From NCBI GenBank assembly GCA_013407085.1, contig JACCGJ010004931.1, positions 62,001 to 126,000 of the forward strand: a stretch of DNA of 64,000 nt, given 5' to 3'. This document shows positions 33,493-45,179 of the stretch, one piece after another. The first letter of the stretch is position 1. Each line of letters starts with the position of its first letter. A model generated the notes under the pieces. It searched no databases. It was given only the letters and a program-made list of their open reading frames with translations, and was not told where the DNA came from. The translations under genes and the position numbers were made by a program. Source of the stretch: Atriophallophorus winterbourni. Taxonomy: Eukaryota; Platyhelminthes; Trematoda; Plagiorchiida; Microphallidae.

Positions 33493-36400
33493 CTGAATTT
33501 GGGTCATAGGGAAATCTCTCATTTGGATTCATACTAATATGGTGAAATAATTTCTGAGAAATCAGGTTTGAGGTGCTTGAAAGCCAGGCATAATTACCGC
33601 TAATTTTAGTTAATTTATACTGGTATAGTAAAAGTTATGCTGTATATAGTTGCTGCAGTTATACAATTCAGATCGAATTCGTATTCGGTTTTTTTATAAA
33701 ATGCATTCATAATTTTGTGGTCAATATTGGTTAGTGTTATATCCCAAGATTTCGCATTTTCGGGAATACGATCTATCGGTTACACTTTGAGGAGTTACTG
33801 ATCGGCGTGATCAATATATCATTTTCCAACTAATTATATCAGGCTAGAAGACCGGTATAATTGTGCGGACTCGACAGACCAATCTCAGACAGGAAAGTTC
33901 GATGAGTTCGATGTTTGTTTGATTACTGACCAATAACGTTTCAACGTTTCATCATAAAGTTCTTGGAATTGATTCAACTTTCTCATTACTAGAGAATTTG
34001 CGAGAGACTGTTGTGTACACAACAGCTTGAGAAGACAAATTTCGTTTACACACGATGTAGTATGAAGTTGATAATAACGAAATGTAATAAAGAAGTCTGT
34101 TAAAAGTGTTTTCAATCCACATAAATCTTTAACAGTTTCGATGAATTTCTGTTGCGACAAAAGTAAATGACTCTGCATTTAGCTATTTAATTTCCTTAAT
34201 TTTTCGTTCACAACCTCAAACAAATTTATAGACCGTAATTAACTTCAGGGATCTCAGAATCATGCTAGCCCGAAAACTCATTATCAAAAGAATCCACCGT
34301 TAGTGCTCAGAAACGATTGATACTGATTAAGAGTTAACAGTTTTCACTGTAATTTACTCTTATATTTTGCATTGCCAAGAAATTTTAAAACGTAATTATC
34401 AAACATAAGCTATAATCTGGTTTCTGAAGCCAAATTTGTTTGCAGGACGCAACACTTTGTTTAAAGCTACCGATCGCTGATGGTAGCTTTTTCATCCCAG
34501 TCTTAACTAAAATTTTAGTAGCAGAAAATGTATTGCAGTTTAATTTTTGTGAGAAACGGATAAATTATTGTTATTTTTATGGGGAGTAGTTGCTGAGACA
34601 TCTGGCGCGGATGCTCAGGAATAACAGAATATAAGTCAGTTAAGTAATAGAATATTCAAAACCGTGTTAATATCCGAACCAGTTGAGTAGTTCGAAGTAA
34701 AAAATCATTTTTTCAAAGTCAAATTTGCATGCTCCATAGAATATTTTTGAAATTCTCAAATGCATAATTTCTTCCAATGAGAACATTCTCGTTCGACGTA
34801 GTGAGGGTCTGAGGGGAAGGTGTTGACACAAAATCATCTAATCAAACAAATGAGAGTGACACCGAAACGGACAGGCTGAGGAAATCCCTTACATTTACGT
34901 GATTCATATGTATATGGAAATTTTATTTGTCATTTGTGCCTTGTGTGGGTAACTGTTGACGGACTGCCCCGGGGTTAGACTTGTAACGTAATCGTTACTT
35001 TATAAAAACCTGGGGTTATGTACTCCAGATGTAGGCTGACAGCAAAGCAGAACTTAGAACCAAAAGCGTGATTTCACCTCGATCGGTCTGATCTAATCCC
35101 TTAAATAGTTATGTGCGCTCGGTCACCTATTCAGCTCAGCAAATGGTTACACAATGGGTTTTCATTAGGCACAACATAACAACGGATATTGAAATGGAAG
35201 AATTTAGTTTCAAGCATAAACCCAGCTGATGATTTTAACGCAAATTGAATATCATTTATAGTGTCTAACATTTTGCCAACTGACCTGAGAGATTTTGTTC
35301 TTCTTGTCCAAAATTATATTTTGTGATCTCGCTATACCATCGCAGAGTTGCATGCTTCCCTTTATAGCAAAAAGAGCATGCGGATTGGCATGAGATGACC
35401 AAAGAGATGGATAAAATGTTATTGAAAATAAAAATATTTATCGCTTATATCGTCATTAAGTTCAATAAGCTAAAAACTAAGGTGCGATCTTATTTTACAT
35501 TAAACGATGGCAGCAATTTAAAATAAAGGTGCACCGGTCAACTTTTAAAATAGAGACGTAAACACAAAGAAAATACTGTTCTTTAGAAATAACCATAAAT
35601 GTAAGCTTAAAAATCTTTCGTGCACGTAAAATATGGATACAGTTTGTACCAAAAATGTGTAATGGTTGAGATTAGTTTTGCAAGTAGTTTAGAGCTTTTT
35701 AATATAGTTCATTCGCCAGCTTTCGCTTGACTCCCGGATTAGGTACAAGTAGCATTGAAACAGAAATTAAATGAAGGTACATTTAAAAACCCCTGTGTAT
35801 ATTTCGAAAATGCACGCACCTTTCATGCCAAAACAGTCTTACATTAGAAATTTAGAACTCATCACTCTACTTTTAAAATGTCATTACATATTTTGTCAAC
35901 GGATTTAGTGTCTGTAGTAAAAATGGCTAAGTCATTTACATCATTTTTGACGAATAAATGATAACTGTATGTAGTAAACAAGCTAACGCTGAACCTATTT
36001 TTAAAGCATCAGGTAAAAATAGTGACGAAAGAAAGTATTTTTTAAATGTGTATATCGTAAACCCTTATATTACTAGAAAATTGTTGATTCAAAATAAAGT
36101 TATTTTGCTTTCAGGATTAATCAGTCCATTTCTGCAGTGCTATAACAACTCTATATATTTCTTCCTTTTGTAATAAAGTATTGCTATTTCATGGTATACG
36201 GGATCCAATGTCACATCCTCTTATGTGCCGGCATGATTTCGGGAATCTTAATGAAAATTAAACTGTGAATGTGAAACATTCGTTAAAAAATCACGATTTG
36301 CATTCATAGCGATTATACATTTTTATTGGACGTATGAAGCGGTATACTATAGTTAGTTACTCCCAACCACTAAAACTCCCAATTTATCATTACGAGCATT

Positions 36401-38077
36401 CCATACTTTATTTAATGATAATTTCACAGTCGCAATTGCGAATCGGGCTGTTGCGAACCTACCGTTGATTTCCCCAGGTTGATTTCCCTCCCTCATGCAC
36501 AAGTTTTCACCGTGGCCACGTCCGGGACAATGATGCATTGCACCTTTTGCAGCCATTTTGTCGCTATGTGCTTGAGCCTGCGTGGCGAGTTCAGGATCCA
36601 GTTCAAGTGGTGGGCATCCATGAAGACTGCGGACTCTTGGTGAACAAGTGGTGAAGAGTAAATGAATAGTGTATTATGAATTTATTAGCCAGTCTTTTGA
36701 AAAATTTGTTAAAATATCAAAAATCATTAAACCAAATTCTTTGAAGAAAAAAAGAAGTTCAAAATAGTTCATTCAACAACCAATGTGACGCTTTATTTAG
36801 CAATTTTAAGCTATCTGAACTTAAATCTACTCGATTTAATGAGGAAAACTTCTCAAATATATGTTTCAACATTTCCGATAACCTAACCTGGACTCATCAT
36901 CAGTATCAAAATAAATTTTTCACCAGGTTTCTTTGATACGAAAGCATACTTATTCTTGTGCTCGCCGATTTGAAGCAAAGAACCAAAGATCTTAAAATAG
37001 GTGACTTTCATGCCCTAGCAAAAATCTACAGGTTTTGAAAAAAATTATTGCGACTACGATTCTCGTTGAATATCGTCACTTAGTTACAATTAACTCGAGA
37101 TTTTTATACTCCCGGGATCTAATCTCAATGACAGGACCAAGAATTGGATATCTTCGAAACGCACGGTTTGCTTGATTCATAAAACATTCAATACACCCGC
37201 CCCGTGATTGCAATTTTTCAAAATGCGTATGGAAATTGCAGCAATTATTCAGGGAAGTGATAACGGCAAAACTTGGTGATAAAAATTAAAACCCTGAACC
37301 TACTTTATAAAGTCGTGAACGACCATATCAAAATGGCATCCTGTGTTTTTTCAACGAACTATGCGCACAAACAAAAGGATTATGCTCAATCCACCTCCAT
37401 TGCACCGTTTATTTTTCACACACGATAAACCACAAAATCAATCGATATGAGTTCCGAATGATGAGTTTAAACTTGCCAATATTTGAAAAGTTAGGAAATA
37501 ACTGCGACAGCCTACCGCCCTTTTCAGTGGTTATGATGATATCACTTATACTGCTTCGTTCCAGTTAGCTCATTAGCCTGCGGTAGGGCTAAAAGCCCCG
37601 AAAATCACCACTTTAGTCCCATGCCTTAGCTGAGCTACTGTACACCGTCTGGCAGAACGCAATTTATCATTTATGAATCTTTCTCCAGACTGGCAGATTT
37701 GAGTAGCGATCAGTTGGGAAGCCAGTTGACAATCGACCTGATCTCCATGTCGGCGCTCCCCATGAGATACAGTGTAAGCTAGCATGGGATAATCTGGTGA
37801 GGTTAACGATTTAAATTTATTTCTCGGATGTGAATTGACAAAACAAACTGCTGGACAGAAAACAGTAATAGACGTGATCAACTTTGGATTCACAGTCCTC
37901 GAGTTGTGGGTTATCAACATAATAAAATTTATGACAACCTCAATGTCACATCCCTTACAATACAAACCAATCTAGTAATTGGCGGAACCCATTGAAATAG
38001 GAGCGAACACGTACTGTGCGGTTTATCACTCACCGGTTGTGTTCGTCGAGACATTCCTTGTTGAATTGTTCATCCAT
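33293..38077 (-). CDS. CAP-domain protein B (GAPR-1/GLIPR2-like; fluke group 2 VAL type), 4 exons
   Basis: Exons 38077-38034, 36635-36463, 35359-35285 and 33492-33293 join in phase to a 163-aa protein. Members of this family without a signal peptide are intracellular or membrane-associated; biochemical role unknown. Seen: LDEHNRVRSLHGCPPLELD (helix 1), GHGENL (residues 55-60), LRWYSEITKYNF (78-89), SGNFSQIVWKNT (97-108, CAP1 signature) and YYSPCGN (129-135, CAP2). Cavity residues: Glu58 and Glu83 are present, His49/His50 are near the first His position, but the second His (GHF in GAPR-1) is Asn99. No N-terminal hydrophobic segment. Length is right for a single CAP domain (GAPR-1 has 154). Same intron phases as gene A. 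Confidence 0.92.
33885..34178 (-). other. Unexplained 97-codon frame in CAP gene B intron 3
   Basis: Leu-rich helical composition (LLSQQKFIETVKDLCGLKTL, ANSLVMRKLNQFQELYDETL). No recognised family; not needed by the CAP splice chain. May be chance in AT-rich DNA or a nested exon. Confidence 0.2.
35285..35359 (-). CDS. CAP gene B exon 3: WYSEI segment
   Basis: KHATLRWYSEITKYNFGQEE is the central CAP helix with the second conserved Glu (WYxE). Acceptor TATAAAG, donor GTCAGT; phase 1 at both ends, as in gene A exon 3. Confidence 0.88.
36463..36635 (-). CDS. CAP gene B exon 2: N-terminal half of the domain
   Basis: Reads VRSLHGCPPLELDPELATQA and, further on, MHHCPGRGHGENLCM. The acceptor AAG at 36637-36636 completes Arg15; donor GTAGGT, phase 1 out. 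Confidence 0.9.
36636..38033. other. CAP gene B intron 1; nothing firm
   Basis: A 130-codon minus-strand frame (37965-37573) has no family resemblance. Otherwise AT-rich. Confidence 0.3.
38034..38077 (-). CDS. CAP gene B exon 1 (start)
   Basis: Encodes MDEQFNKECLDEHN plus CG of Arg15, then a GTGAGT donor. A CAG with a pyrimidine-rich run lies about 30 bases upstream of the ATG; it could be a 5'-UTR or spliced-leader trans-splice acceptor, which is inference only. Confidence 0.88.
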
Positions 38078-38639
38078 TTCCAACCAGCGCGCTCAGGGTA
38101 ATCCTGTGAGGAAAACGCTTTCGCGAGAGCAAGTCCACCACCAGCGAGTTCGGCGCCCACCAAGAATTTAGTGAGATCGATAGACAAATATCGATCCTGT
38201 ATTCAAATGAAATTCGGACCAAGTGCGATTGCGAACTATGGTTCGTTGTGCAACCATCAGCATCCATCGATTACAGCAGTAAAACTCTACAAAATATATC
38301 AGATTAAAAATGTTTCAATATTTCTCTCAGTAAACGATTATTGGATCAATCGTTTGTGGTGATTGTACATAAACGATTCTATTCTGTCAGCTATCTCAAA
38401 ATTGAGCTTGACCGAATTATTATACACTTTCTTTTTTTATTTTCTTATACTACTAGGGCTGGCGGTTATCAATGATTTTATGAGAACAAAGCGTTTCAGG
38501 GGCAATTGTGAAAGTGTGAAGTGCATTTGTGATGAATGTTAGTCATGAAATTCAGGATGATATGCAATACATCCTCCTCCGACTAACGACAAAACAATCA
38601 CCAAACCATATTAATTCTGATGTATTGTGGTACTCACAT

Positions 38640-38800
38640 CCCCATCCCTTACACACCACTACCGGTTTCTGGCTGTTTGTCGTCATCAGGTGGAGACAGT
38701 AAGATCAGGTTCAGTGAGCCTTGAAACAGTGGAAAAGCGGTAAACAAAGTTAAACTTGTATGCCATTGTTATATAGGGTTGTTAATATGAATTCTGGTTT
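38640..38800 (-). mobile_element. Hammerhead repeat, second subfamily
   Basis: Repeat unit on the minus strand with the body TTTACCGCTTTTCCACTG / TTTCAAGGCTCACTGAACCT and a hammerhead-like core at 38695-38654. Related to the copies at 43597-43740 and 43745-43930. Confidence 0.65.
38654..38695 (-). ncRNA. Hammerhead-like ribozyme, altered stem II
   Basis: CTGATGA (38689-38683), GAAA (38669-38666), ACCGGT (38666-38661), cleavage base A38660; stem I CTCCAC with GTGGTG pairs at five of six positions. Stem II (CGACAAACAGCCA) can form at most two or three pairs and has C opposite A at the core end, so activity is doubtful. Confidence 0.55.
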
Positions 38801-38854
38801 AGAAATGATTGAGCGAAAAAATATGACATGGTCAACATCAGTCACTAGTTTATG

Positions 38855-39080
38855 ATGTGCGATTCGCCAGGGTCGGTCGAACGAGCCCTGCGCGGTAAGG
38901 GCTAGAAGTGAACCGATTGGCATAAAATCAATCGATGTATCTAATCAAAATGACAACCGTGACAAGCAGGTTTACGACAGTGTTGTTGTTACGTTTTCAT
39001 TTAATTCTTGCGCGTAATAAACGTATCTTCCTCTCATGCTATGTGATTCGTGGGTGAACGCGAATAGCGTTCGATAGATA
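38855..39080 (+). repeat. Dispersed repeat R, copy 1
   Basis: About 220 bp shared with 44640-44960 and, inverted, 51040-51300. Landmarks are CGAACGAGCC, the block around AAATCAATCGATGT, GCGTAATAAACG (contains AATAAA) and GATTCGTGGGTGAACGCGAA. No coding content; may be LTR or UTR sequence of an unidentified element. Confidence 0.65.
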
Positions 39081-39239
39081 GAGAAGATAATACTTGTGGC
39101 TCAGGGTGTATATGTTGTTCACCGAGGTGGCATTGTTTACATATTCATAGATTCATTCATAGATGATATGCGGGTAAAAATAGCTAGGCATTACAAGACC
39201 CATAAAAATGTACATCGAGTTGATTGATAAAAATTATCT

Positions 39240-40870
39240 AATATTATTTTTAAAGATTATAGTAAAACGTAAAAACATACTCTTCTATATGGACAATTAG
39301 TGTTTTTTTGAAAAGCGTCAATGGTTTCAAATTGTGACACGTAAATATGTAAATTATTCCACATTTGCAAACTATGAACACAAAACGCGTATTTGCGACA
39401 GTTCAACCTGCAATGATGTTGGTAAAGTTTAGATTGGTAAGCACGTAGATGTGCGTTATGGGAAAGATGAAACAAACGATGATTTGTTTGATTAAGCACT
39501 GTCCAAATGGAGATTAATGCTTCTAGTTGTCGTCTGTATTGGGCTGAATGCAATTTCAATATTCTAAGACGCGTTTCGTATGGATAATTAGGGAGATCAA
39601 GGAAGAGCTTTGTCGCTCTGCGCAGTGGAGTTTCCAGTAGCTTAATATCTTTTTTCAACCAAGGATCTCATGCTGTTATAGCATATTCGATATGAGGGCG
39701 GATGTATGTAGAAATCAACTTGCAGATTATACTTGATTCGAACGAACCTAATGCTATTCTGACGAGACCCAATTTAAAGAGAAGAGAGAAAAAAAGAAAA
39801 ATGGCTTTATTCGAGTACACGAATTTTCAGCGATACAATTCATTCGACCACACGTAATAAAATGTACGTTTTTTTAAAAAAGACATGTCAAATAAGGATG
39901 ATCCCACTTAAGTTATTTTACTGTCAGTTTATTCCTCAAATCGAGAATAACTTTTGTATGATCTACCAAATATCGAGCCAGGTAAGGAATAAAAGAATTT
40001 TTGAACTTCTCAGTTCTTGCATACTGGACTTTAGCTTTGCTAGCAGGGAGTCGTCTTTGTATTGAGTCACTTTGATTAATCACGCCGAAATCTTTTTAGA
40101 ATAAGGCGGGTTGGATACCAGTTCGACCTATATAATATTGGTTGTTCAGCTTTCTGTTGAGCGATAATAAGCTGCGTTTCGTGGTGTACAGTGGCATTCT
40201 GTTCTCATGGGACTAAACATAAATCATGCCGGGATTCCGTTGCAGGTGAAGTATGTCAGCAGTGGAGTTTATCTGGCGCCAAATTTTTGTGTCATCAGCG
40301 ATATTAAGCGCTGGCGAGTGTACTGTAGCATGCAAGTCATATATATTAAAAACAAGAGATGTTCGAGAACTGATCCTTGTGGGACACCACAGGCAACTTG
40401 CATCGAATCTGATAACTCAGTTTTAACTCACACGTACATCGAACGGTATATTACCCATTCATTTATCGATCTACTCTACATCTACTCCGTAGGTAAGGAT
40501 TTTCGACAAGAATAGTTCGTGATTGACACATTCAAATGCTTTTGAGAAATAAAAATATATCACGTCCACTGAGTTGCCAGCATCCAGTAGCTCGGACCAG
40601 GCTTCTTTTGCTAAAAGCAAATTTGTCAGGCAAGATCATTCTTCCTGAATCCGTCCTGTGCTTCAGTGATTAAGCTAGTGATCTCAATGTGATTCCGCAA
40701 GGCATCAGCTATGATGGACTCCATTATTTTAGATAGTATTGGTAATAAAGCTATCGGACGATAGTTTAGCGAATTTTTTCGTTTGCCACACTTGAAGATC
40801 GGACTAATCAGGCAATTTCCCAAGTTTTTGGCACGAAGCTCTGTTCGAACATTATCTTGAACTCATCAGA
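39240..40870 (-). mobile_element. CR1-like non-LTR retrotransposon, 5'-truncated
   Basis: Minus strand: LNYRPIALLPILSKIMESII and EAQDGFRKNDLA (40823-40626), a broken palm with VACGVPQGSVLEHLLFLIYM (about 40390), and an open C-terminal frame 39658-39257 (RRATKLFLDLPNYPYETRLR, RRQLEALISIWTVLNQ, MWNNLHIYVSQFETIDAFQK) typical of CR1 tails. Stops between these blocks. Confidence 0.85.
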
Positions 40871-40915
40871 AATCGGGATTGCCAATTCGAAAAATAGATT
40901 ATGTAAAAGGTTATT

Positions 40916-41730
40916 TCATCATCAAGTTAAATGACATCATTAGTTGAACTTTTTCGAAATGATCTACGAGTGTCATTTGGGGCTTTTTATACGGTGTTTG
41001 TTTGTCCGTTCATTGTGCTTGTCACGTTGTTCGTTGCTAACCATCTTCGTATCCGATTTCTGATTGATCCGTAAATGGCAGCCGATTAGATGTGTTGGTT
41101 GATCGATGATCCTCTCGGGCGCTACACCTCGGGGAATTCTGGTACACGTTGATTGCGACCTTTGGTGATTATTTCGGAATTGTTCCAAATTGATCCACCT
41201 GTATCGAGATCAACGAATTTTGACCGGGGCGTCGATCCGCCAATTTATGTAATTTATTCTGTTGACCAACTTTCGACCAGTTTGGCAAACATAGTATTTG
41301 TTGCAATGCATACATGTTCAATCGGTGGTATTTTGAGATTTCGTCCTCGATCTTGCTAAATTCGCTGCATAGTGTTGAGCACGGTTTGTGAGCAATTTCT
41401 ACTCCGAACAGGGGAAGGACACGTGCTACGATCTCTGAAACATTTTTAATGTAAGATAGGAACAATTCCGAAATAATCGCCAAAGGTCGCAATCGACGTA
41501 TACGAGAATTCCTCGAGGAGTGGCACTCGACAGGTTCATCGATAAACCAACAACTCTAATCGGCTGCCATGTATGGATCGATCAGAAATCGGTTACGAAG
41601 ATGGTTAACAACGAACAACGTGACAAGCACAATGAACGGACAAACGAATGCCGCATAAAAAGCCAACGAAGGACACTCGAAAATCACTTCAAAACAGTTT
41701 AACTGATGATGTCATTTAACTTGACGAATC
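40916..41730. mobile_element. Two Penelope-like 3' ends head to head (inverted repeat)
   Basis: Arms 40916-41182 and 41460-41730 are imperfect reverse complements. Each encodes, reading outward, the PLE C-terminal segment (right arm, plus strand: NRRIREFLEEWHSTGSSINQ). The middle (about 41440-41190, minus) holds a decayed GIY-YIG upstream region (FGVEIAHKPCSTLCSEFSKI). Orientation and content fit known PLE arrangements with partial inverted copies. Confidence 0.65.
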
Positions 41731-41999
41731 ATTAAGCAAACAATGCCAGCTCGGAGAACATCATTTAAACAACAGCGTTCGACATGTTGACCTTAGGGAT
41801 GAATCGATTTACAATAGACAAGTGGATCCAACACGCACGAGGTACTTAATGATGGATCGATGGCCAGGAAACGCGATTTGTCCAGACGTAATCATATCCA
41901 GCTCCCATCTGCTTCATTGGGACTATAGATTTCGTTCAGGAAGATTGTCAACCCGAAGATTGTATGTCGACGAAAAGCAGTCCATGTCGACTGCAGCTT

Positions 42000-42070
42000 C
42001 TGCTGGGAGTTAGCAAAGGTGGCTACATTGTCAGTAAACATCAGGTCACGGATTAAACTTTCCGAAATTG
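42000..42070 (-). mobile_element. Small non-LTR RT fragment
   Basis: CATCAGGTCACGGATTAAAC and the surrounding bases match 63540-63600 of the zinc-finger-tail element (around its LFADDAAF motif). About 70 bp only. Confidence 0.5.
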
Positions 42071-42344
42071 GTTTGTGCTTTCAAACAGTTCATCGTGTGC
42101 GCAGACAAATACCATCTTTACTCGTCGTTGACTAATCCAGAATGTCTGGAAAACGTTGTGAAATATGCAATTATCCTGGACTTAAGATCCATATCCAACG
42201 ACCACGTAATCCGAAGAAGAATGATTCCCGAAGCTTGCGAATATTCGGTCATTCAGGCCTGGATAGTAACAATAATTAATAAACCGCTCCTATGTGGGAG
42301 AGAATCATTAAATGATTCTGAGTCAATCGCTTGAGGCGCACATA

Positions 42345-42440
42345 GTTGACCAATGTTTTGTTGTGCTCACACCCCGTGCATTAGACACAGCAACCGTATT
42401 CTGTTTGTTTACCGTCATCAGAGTTCCTAGAAGGATACAT
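42345..42440 (-). mobile_element. Decayed hammerhead repeat
   Basis: CTGATGA survives (42421-42415, minus), followed by CGGTAAACAAACAGAATACG; GAAA is GAAT and stem III is lost. Ribozyme predicted inactive. Confidence 0.5.
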
Positions 42441-42479
42441 GGTGTTCAAATAGAAAATTGCAGTGATTCCTTGTTATTT

Positions 42480-43060
42480 GCTCCTTTCAATAATAAAAAT
42501 TTTATTAGGCAACTGTTAGGTCAGTCATGCTGTACCTCGGCCACAAACTCCCAAGTTTTCGCTACATTCAAATCGTGCGCTTTCATTTTTTCACTGTATT
42601 CAAATCGTCTGTCTCACCAATGGCAACGTACTTCCATCGGTTAAGATCAAGGCATTGATTGAATAGAACGCAACGACTCTCTCTTTCATCCTCCGCTGCC
42701 ATATTAGAGGCGACTTTATTCTTATGTTCAATATACTGCATACCCACAACCATCCCCTGAATCAATTATTCACACGACTACCACCACGAACAAGCCGGAG
42801 TCATATCTATACAGTACTTATTCCCGACTCGAGGCTGAAATGTCGAAGGTATTTTTATTCTGTACGTGTATGTTTTACTTGGAACTCCCTACCCCGTAAC
42901 GTTGCACATTCACCCAACTTGGAAATATTCAAATCGAACTTGGACAACTTCATGTCGACCAATCCAAACATTGAAACAATATATTCTGCATCATAAAGCT
43001 TTGAACCCACGCATCGAAGTAAACTATACATATTTACCCTATCAAACCGGTTGAAAACAA
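42480..43060 (+). mobile_element. CR1-like RT C-terminal fragment, plus strand
   Basis: Frame 42724-42996 reads RYFYSVRVCFTWNSLPRNVA and SPNLEIFKSNLDNFMSTNPN, the typical 'R..FFSxRVxxxWNxLP..V..S..L..FKxxLD' end of non-LTR elements. Upstream codons are broken. Confidence 0.75.
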
Positions 43061-43289
43061 TTTCTGATCTATGTATTTTTATGTGATTCCTGTACTGATC
43101 AGTAGGCAAACAAACCCCGTTTTACTACCTATGTTATTTGTAATTCGCATATTATTCTGTGGTTTTTGTTGGGACAGCGATTATCTCATTCAGGCGCTTA
43201 GCACTCATGTGAACATAATCGTGTCCGGATTAAACTTATGCTCAATATTTATTATATATTTTTGAAAAAATGCTATCCTCATGGACTAT

Positions 43290-43510
43290 TACTCATGTGA
43301 GCCACTGTACCGTCTGGACTTGAGTGCGTTCACTTGTATCGGATTAACGTGAATACACACTGGTTAGGCGAATCGACCGTTTATCCTGGTTATGGTCTCC
43401 AGGATTACTATAAGGTACCTGATGTCAAGTCTTTAGCAAAAGTGATGGACGGATTGCTACTTAATTATGCATCCAGTCTGAAATATCATGTGTCAGAAAG
43501 GATATAACAA
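43290..43510 (+). repeat. PLE tail repeat, copy without coding part
   Basis: Matches 24240-24520 (GTTCACTTGTATCRGATT, CTACTTAATYATG, TGTGTCAGAA). The hammerhead core has become CTGAAAT, so it is inactive. Confidence 0.55.
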
Positions 43511-43596
43511 GTCTATCTATTTTATGATTACCACACGATCGGTTCTATTCACGCAGTGAAAAATGTTTTAATCTTATTCAGGTTAAAGTAATGTGT

Positions 43597-43740
43597 TACT
43601 CGCATCCCCCGAACTTACTGTCTCCACCTAATGACGGTAAACAGCCATAAACCGGTAGTGGAGTGTAAGTGAGCCTTGAAACAATGGATAAATGGTAAAC
43701 AAGGTTATACTTGAATTCAGGTTAGTTCATGAACAAATGA
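43597..43740 (+). mobile_element. Hammerhead repeat, second subfamily
   Basis: Plus-strand copy of the 38640-38800 family. The ribozyme region (43623-43664) keeps all six stem I pairs but has two core substitutions. Confidence 0.65.
43623..43664 (+). ncRNA. Hammerhead-like ribozyme, core-mutated
   Basis: Stem I CTCCAC (43623-43628) pairs perfectly with GTGGAG (43659-43664); core CTAATGA (43629-43635; G to A) and TAAA in place of GAAA; ACCGGT at 43652-43657; cleavage base A43658. Fold kept, catalysis predicted lost. Confidence 0.6.
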
Positions 43741-43744
43741 TATG

Positions 43745-43930
43745 CATTGGCCAAAGTATTGTGTTGCTCACATCTCACGCACCTACACACTGCAATCGGC
43801 TTCTGGCTGTTTCTCGTCATCAGACTGTGAGATTAGGTCCAGTGAGCCTTAAAACAGCGGAGAACTGATAAACAAAGTTTGACTTCGAAGCCGATGCTTA
43901 ATAGGGTTCGCACAGCTAAACATGGTGTTC
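43745..43930 (-). mobile_element. Decayed hammerhead repeat, opposite strand
   Basis: Minus strand CTGATGA at 43823-43817, then CGAGAAACAGCCA, GAAG, CCGATT; stem I short. Body sequence matches 38700-38790. Confidence 0.55.
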
Positions 43931-44179
43931 AAATACAGTTTCACGGAGTAATTATTGGTTAATCACTTAAGACCCTTGTTGTATTGTAAGTAGAACGGGC
44001 GCAGTAGGTGTGAATCATTTACAGTCAAAGCTCGTTAATATGTCACATCGCTACTATGCCACTTTCGCAAAAGTAGCGAGGTGTAACGAGATTTGAATTC
44101 ATACCTGTCTAGACAACCGCTGACACGTAAAGTATGTGGGACAGACAGGGATGAGTCAGTCACGTGTGAATCAGAACAA

Positions 44180-44560
44180 TGGACACACGGACAGACACGA
44201 CATCTTCCCCGTCGATTATGGGTGGAAGCGTCCGTTTAGTCGTCATGGCTTTTTCGTCAGCTGATATGCGGATAAAAAGCTAGCAAGTTGTATGTTACTT
44301 GTCAAACGTAAAAACATACTTGTACATATGGATTCCGCAAAGCATCCGCTAAAATGGACTCCATTACTTCAGATAGCACTGATATTAAAGCTATCGGACG
44401 ATTTTTCCTTTACCCGCCCTTGTAGATCGAACTAATCAAGGTAGTTTCCCGAATTTGGGGCACGCAGATCTGTCCGAACATTACTGAATATTCGGAGGAC
44501 AGGTTATGCAAGAGTTTAGGGTGCATATTGTCTATTCCGGGTAAACGGGTTTACACATCC
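44180..44560 (-). mobile_element. Internally deleted CR1-like copy
   Basis: 44260-44335 matches the 3' end of the 39240-40870 element (GCTGATATGCGGATAAAAA, AACGTAAAAACATACT). It then jumps directly to sequence matching 40700-40870 (GATTCCGCAAAGCATC, AAAGCTATCGGACGAT). About 1.4 kb of the middle is missing. Confidence 0.7.
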
Positions 44561-44639
44561 ATTTCTGCGTACTGCACCTAAGAGCCTTTATAGACGCTTG
44601 TTGCTTGTTGCTTAGTATTTTCGAGGTAGATGACAAATC

Positions 44640-44960
44640 AATTATGATATGGAGTTAATTGGAAAAACGTCATCCGCAATCGAAATATATGCAATTCGTA
44701 AATGGCTGTCAAACGAGCCATACGTGACGAGGGCTTGAATTGTACCGGTGGGCACGAAATCGACTGACAAATCAGATCGAAGTAAGAACCGGGACAGACA
44801 TGCTTGAGGATCAGTGTTGTGATTGTTTGTTTACAAGATAAGCGTGTGTTTCATTATTTGTCGTGTGCGTAATAAACGCGGTTAACCATTCGGCTTCTCT
44901 TGTGATTTGGGATTCGTGGCTGAACGCGATTAGCGTTAGATGGGCTGACCTCTGGGATTC
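44640..44960 (+). repeat. Dispersed repeat R, copy 2
   Basis: Same order as copy 1: CAAACGAGCCATACGTGACG, CGAAATCGACTGACAAATCA, GTGCGTAATAAACGC and GGATTCGTGGCTGAACGCGA. The longest copy. Confidence 0.65.
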
Positions 44961-45179
44961 ATCGATACACCATCGATGTACTGGAGTGCATCGCTGGGTG
45001 TTACGTGGTTATTGTTGGAGCGAAATGTAAAAAAGATATGCGCAAGTTGCTATTTGGTGACAAGAAATGACCTGACGCAATTAATTTCGGCTCCTCTCCC
45101 CAACCCCATACTCCCTACAATAAGAGCTCGAAGCAGGTCACAGTACACAGTTGTATACGTTCGTTGACTAGTTTCCAAT

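Noticed and set aside
37573..37965. 130-codon minus-strand frame in CAP gene B intron 1
   Set aside because: No family resemblance, no splice role, and ordinary intron composition.
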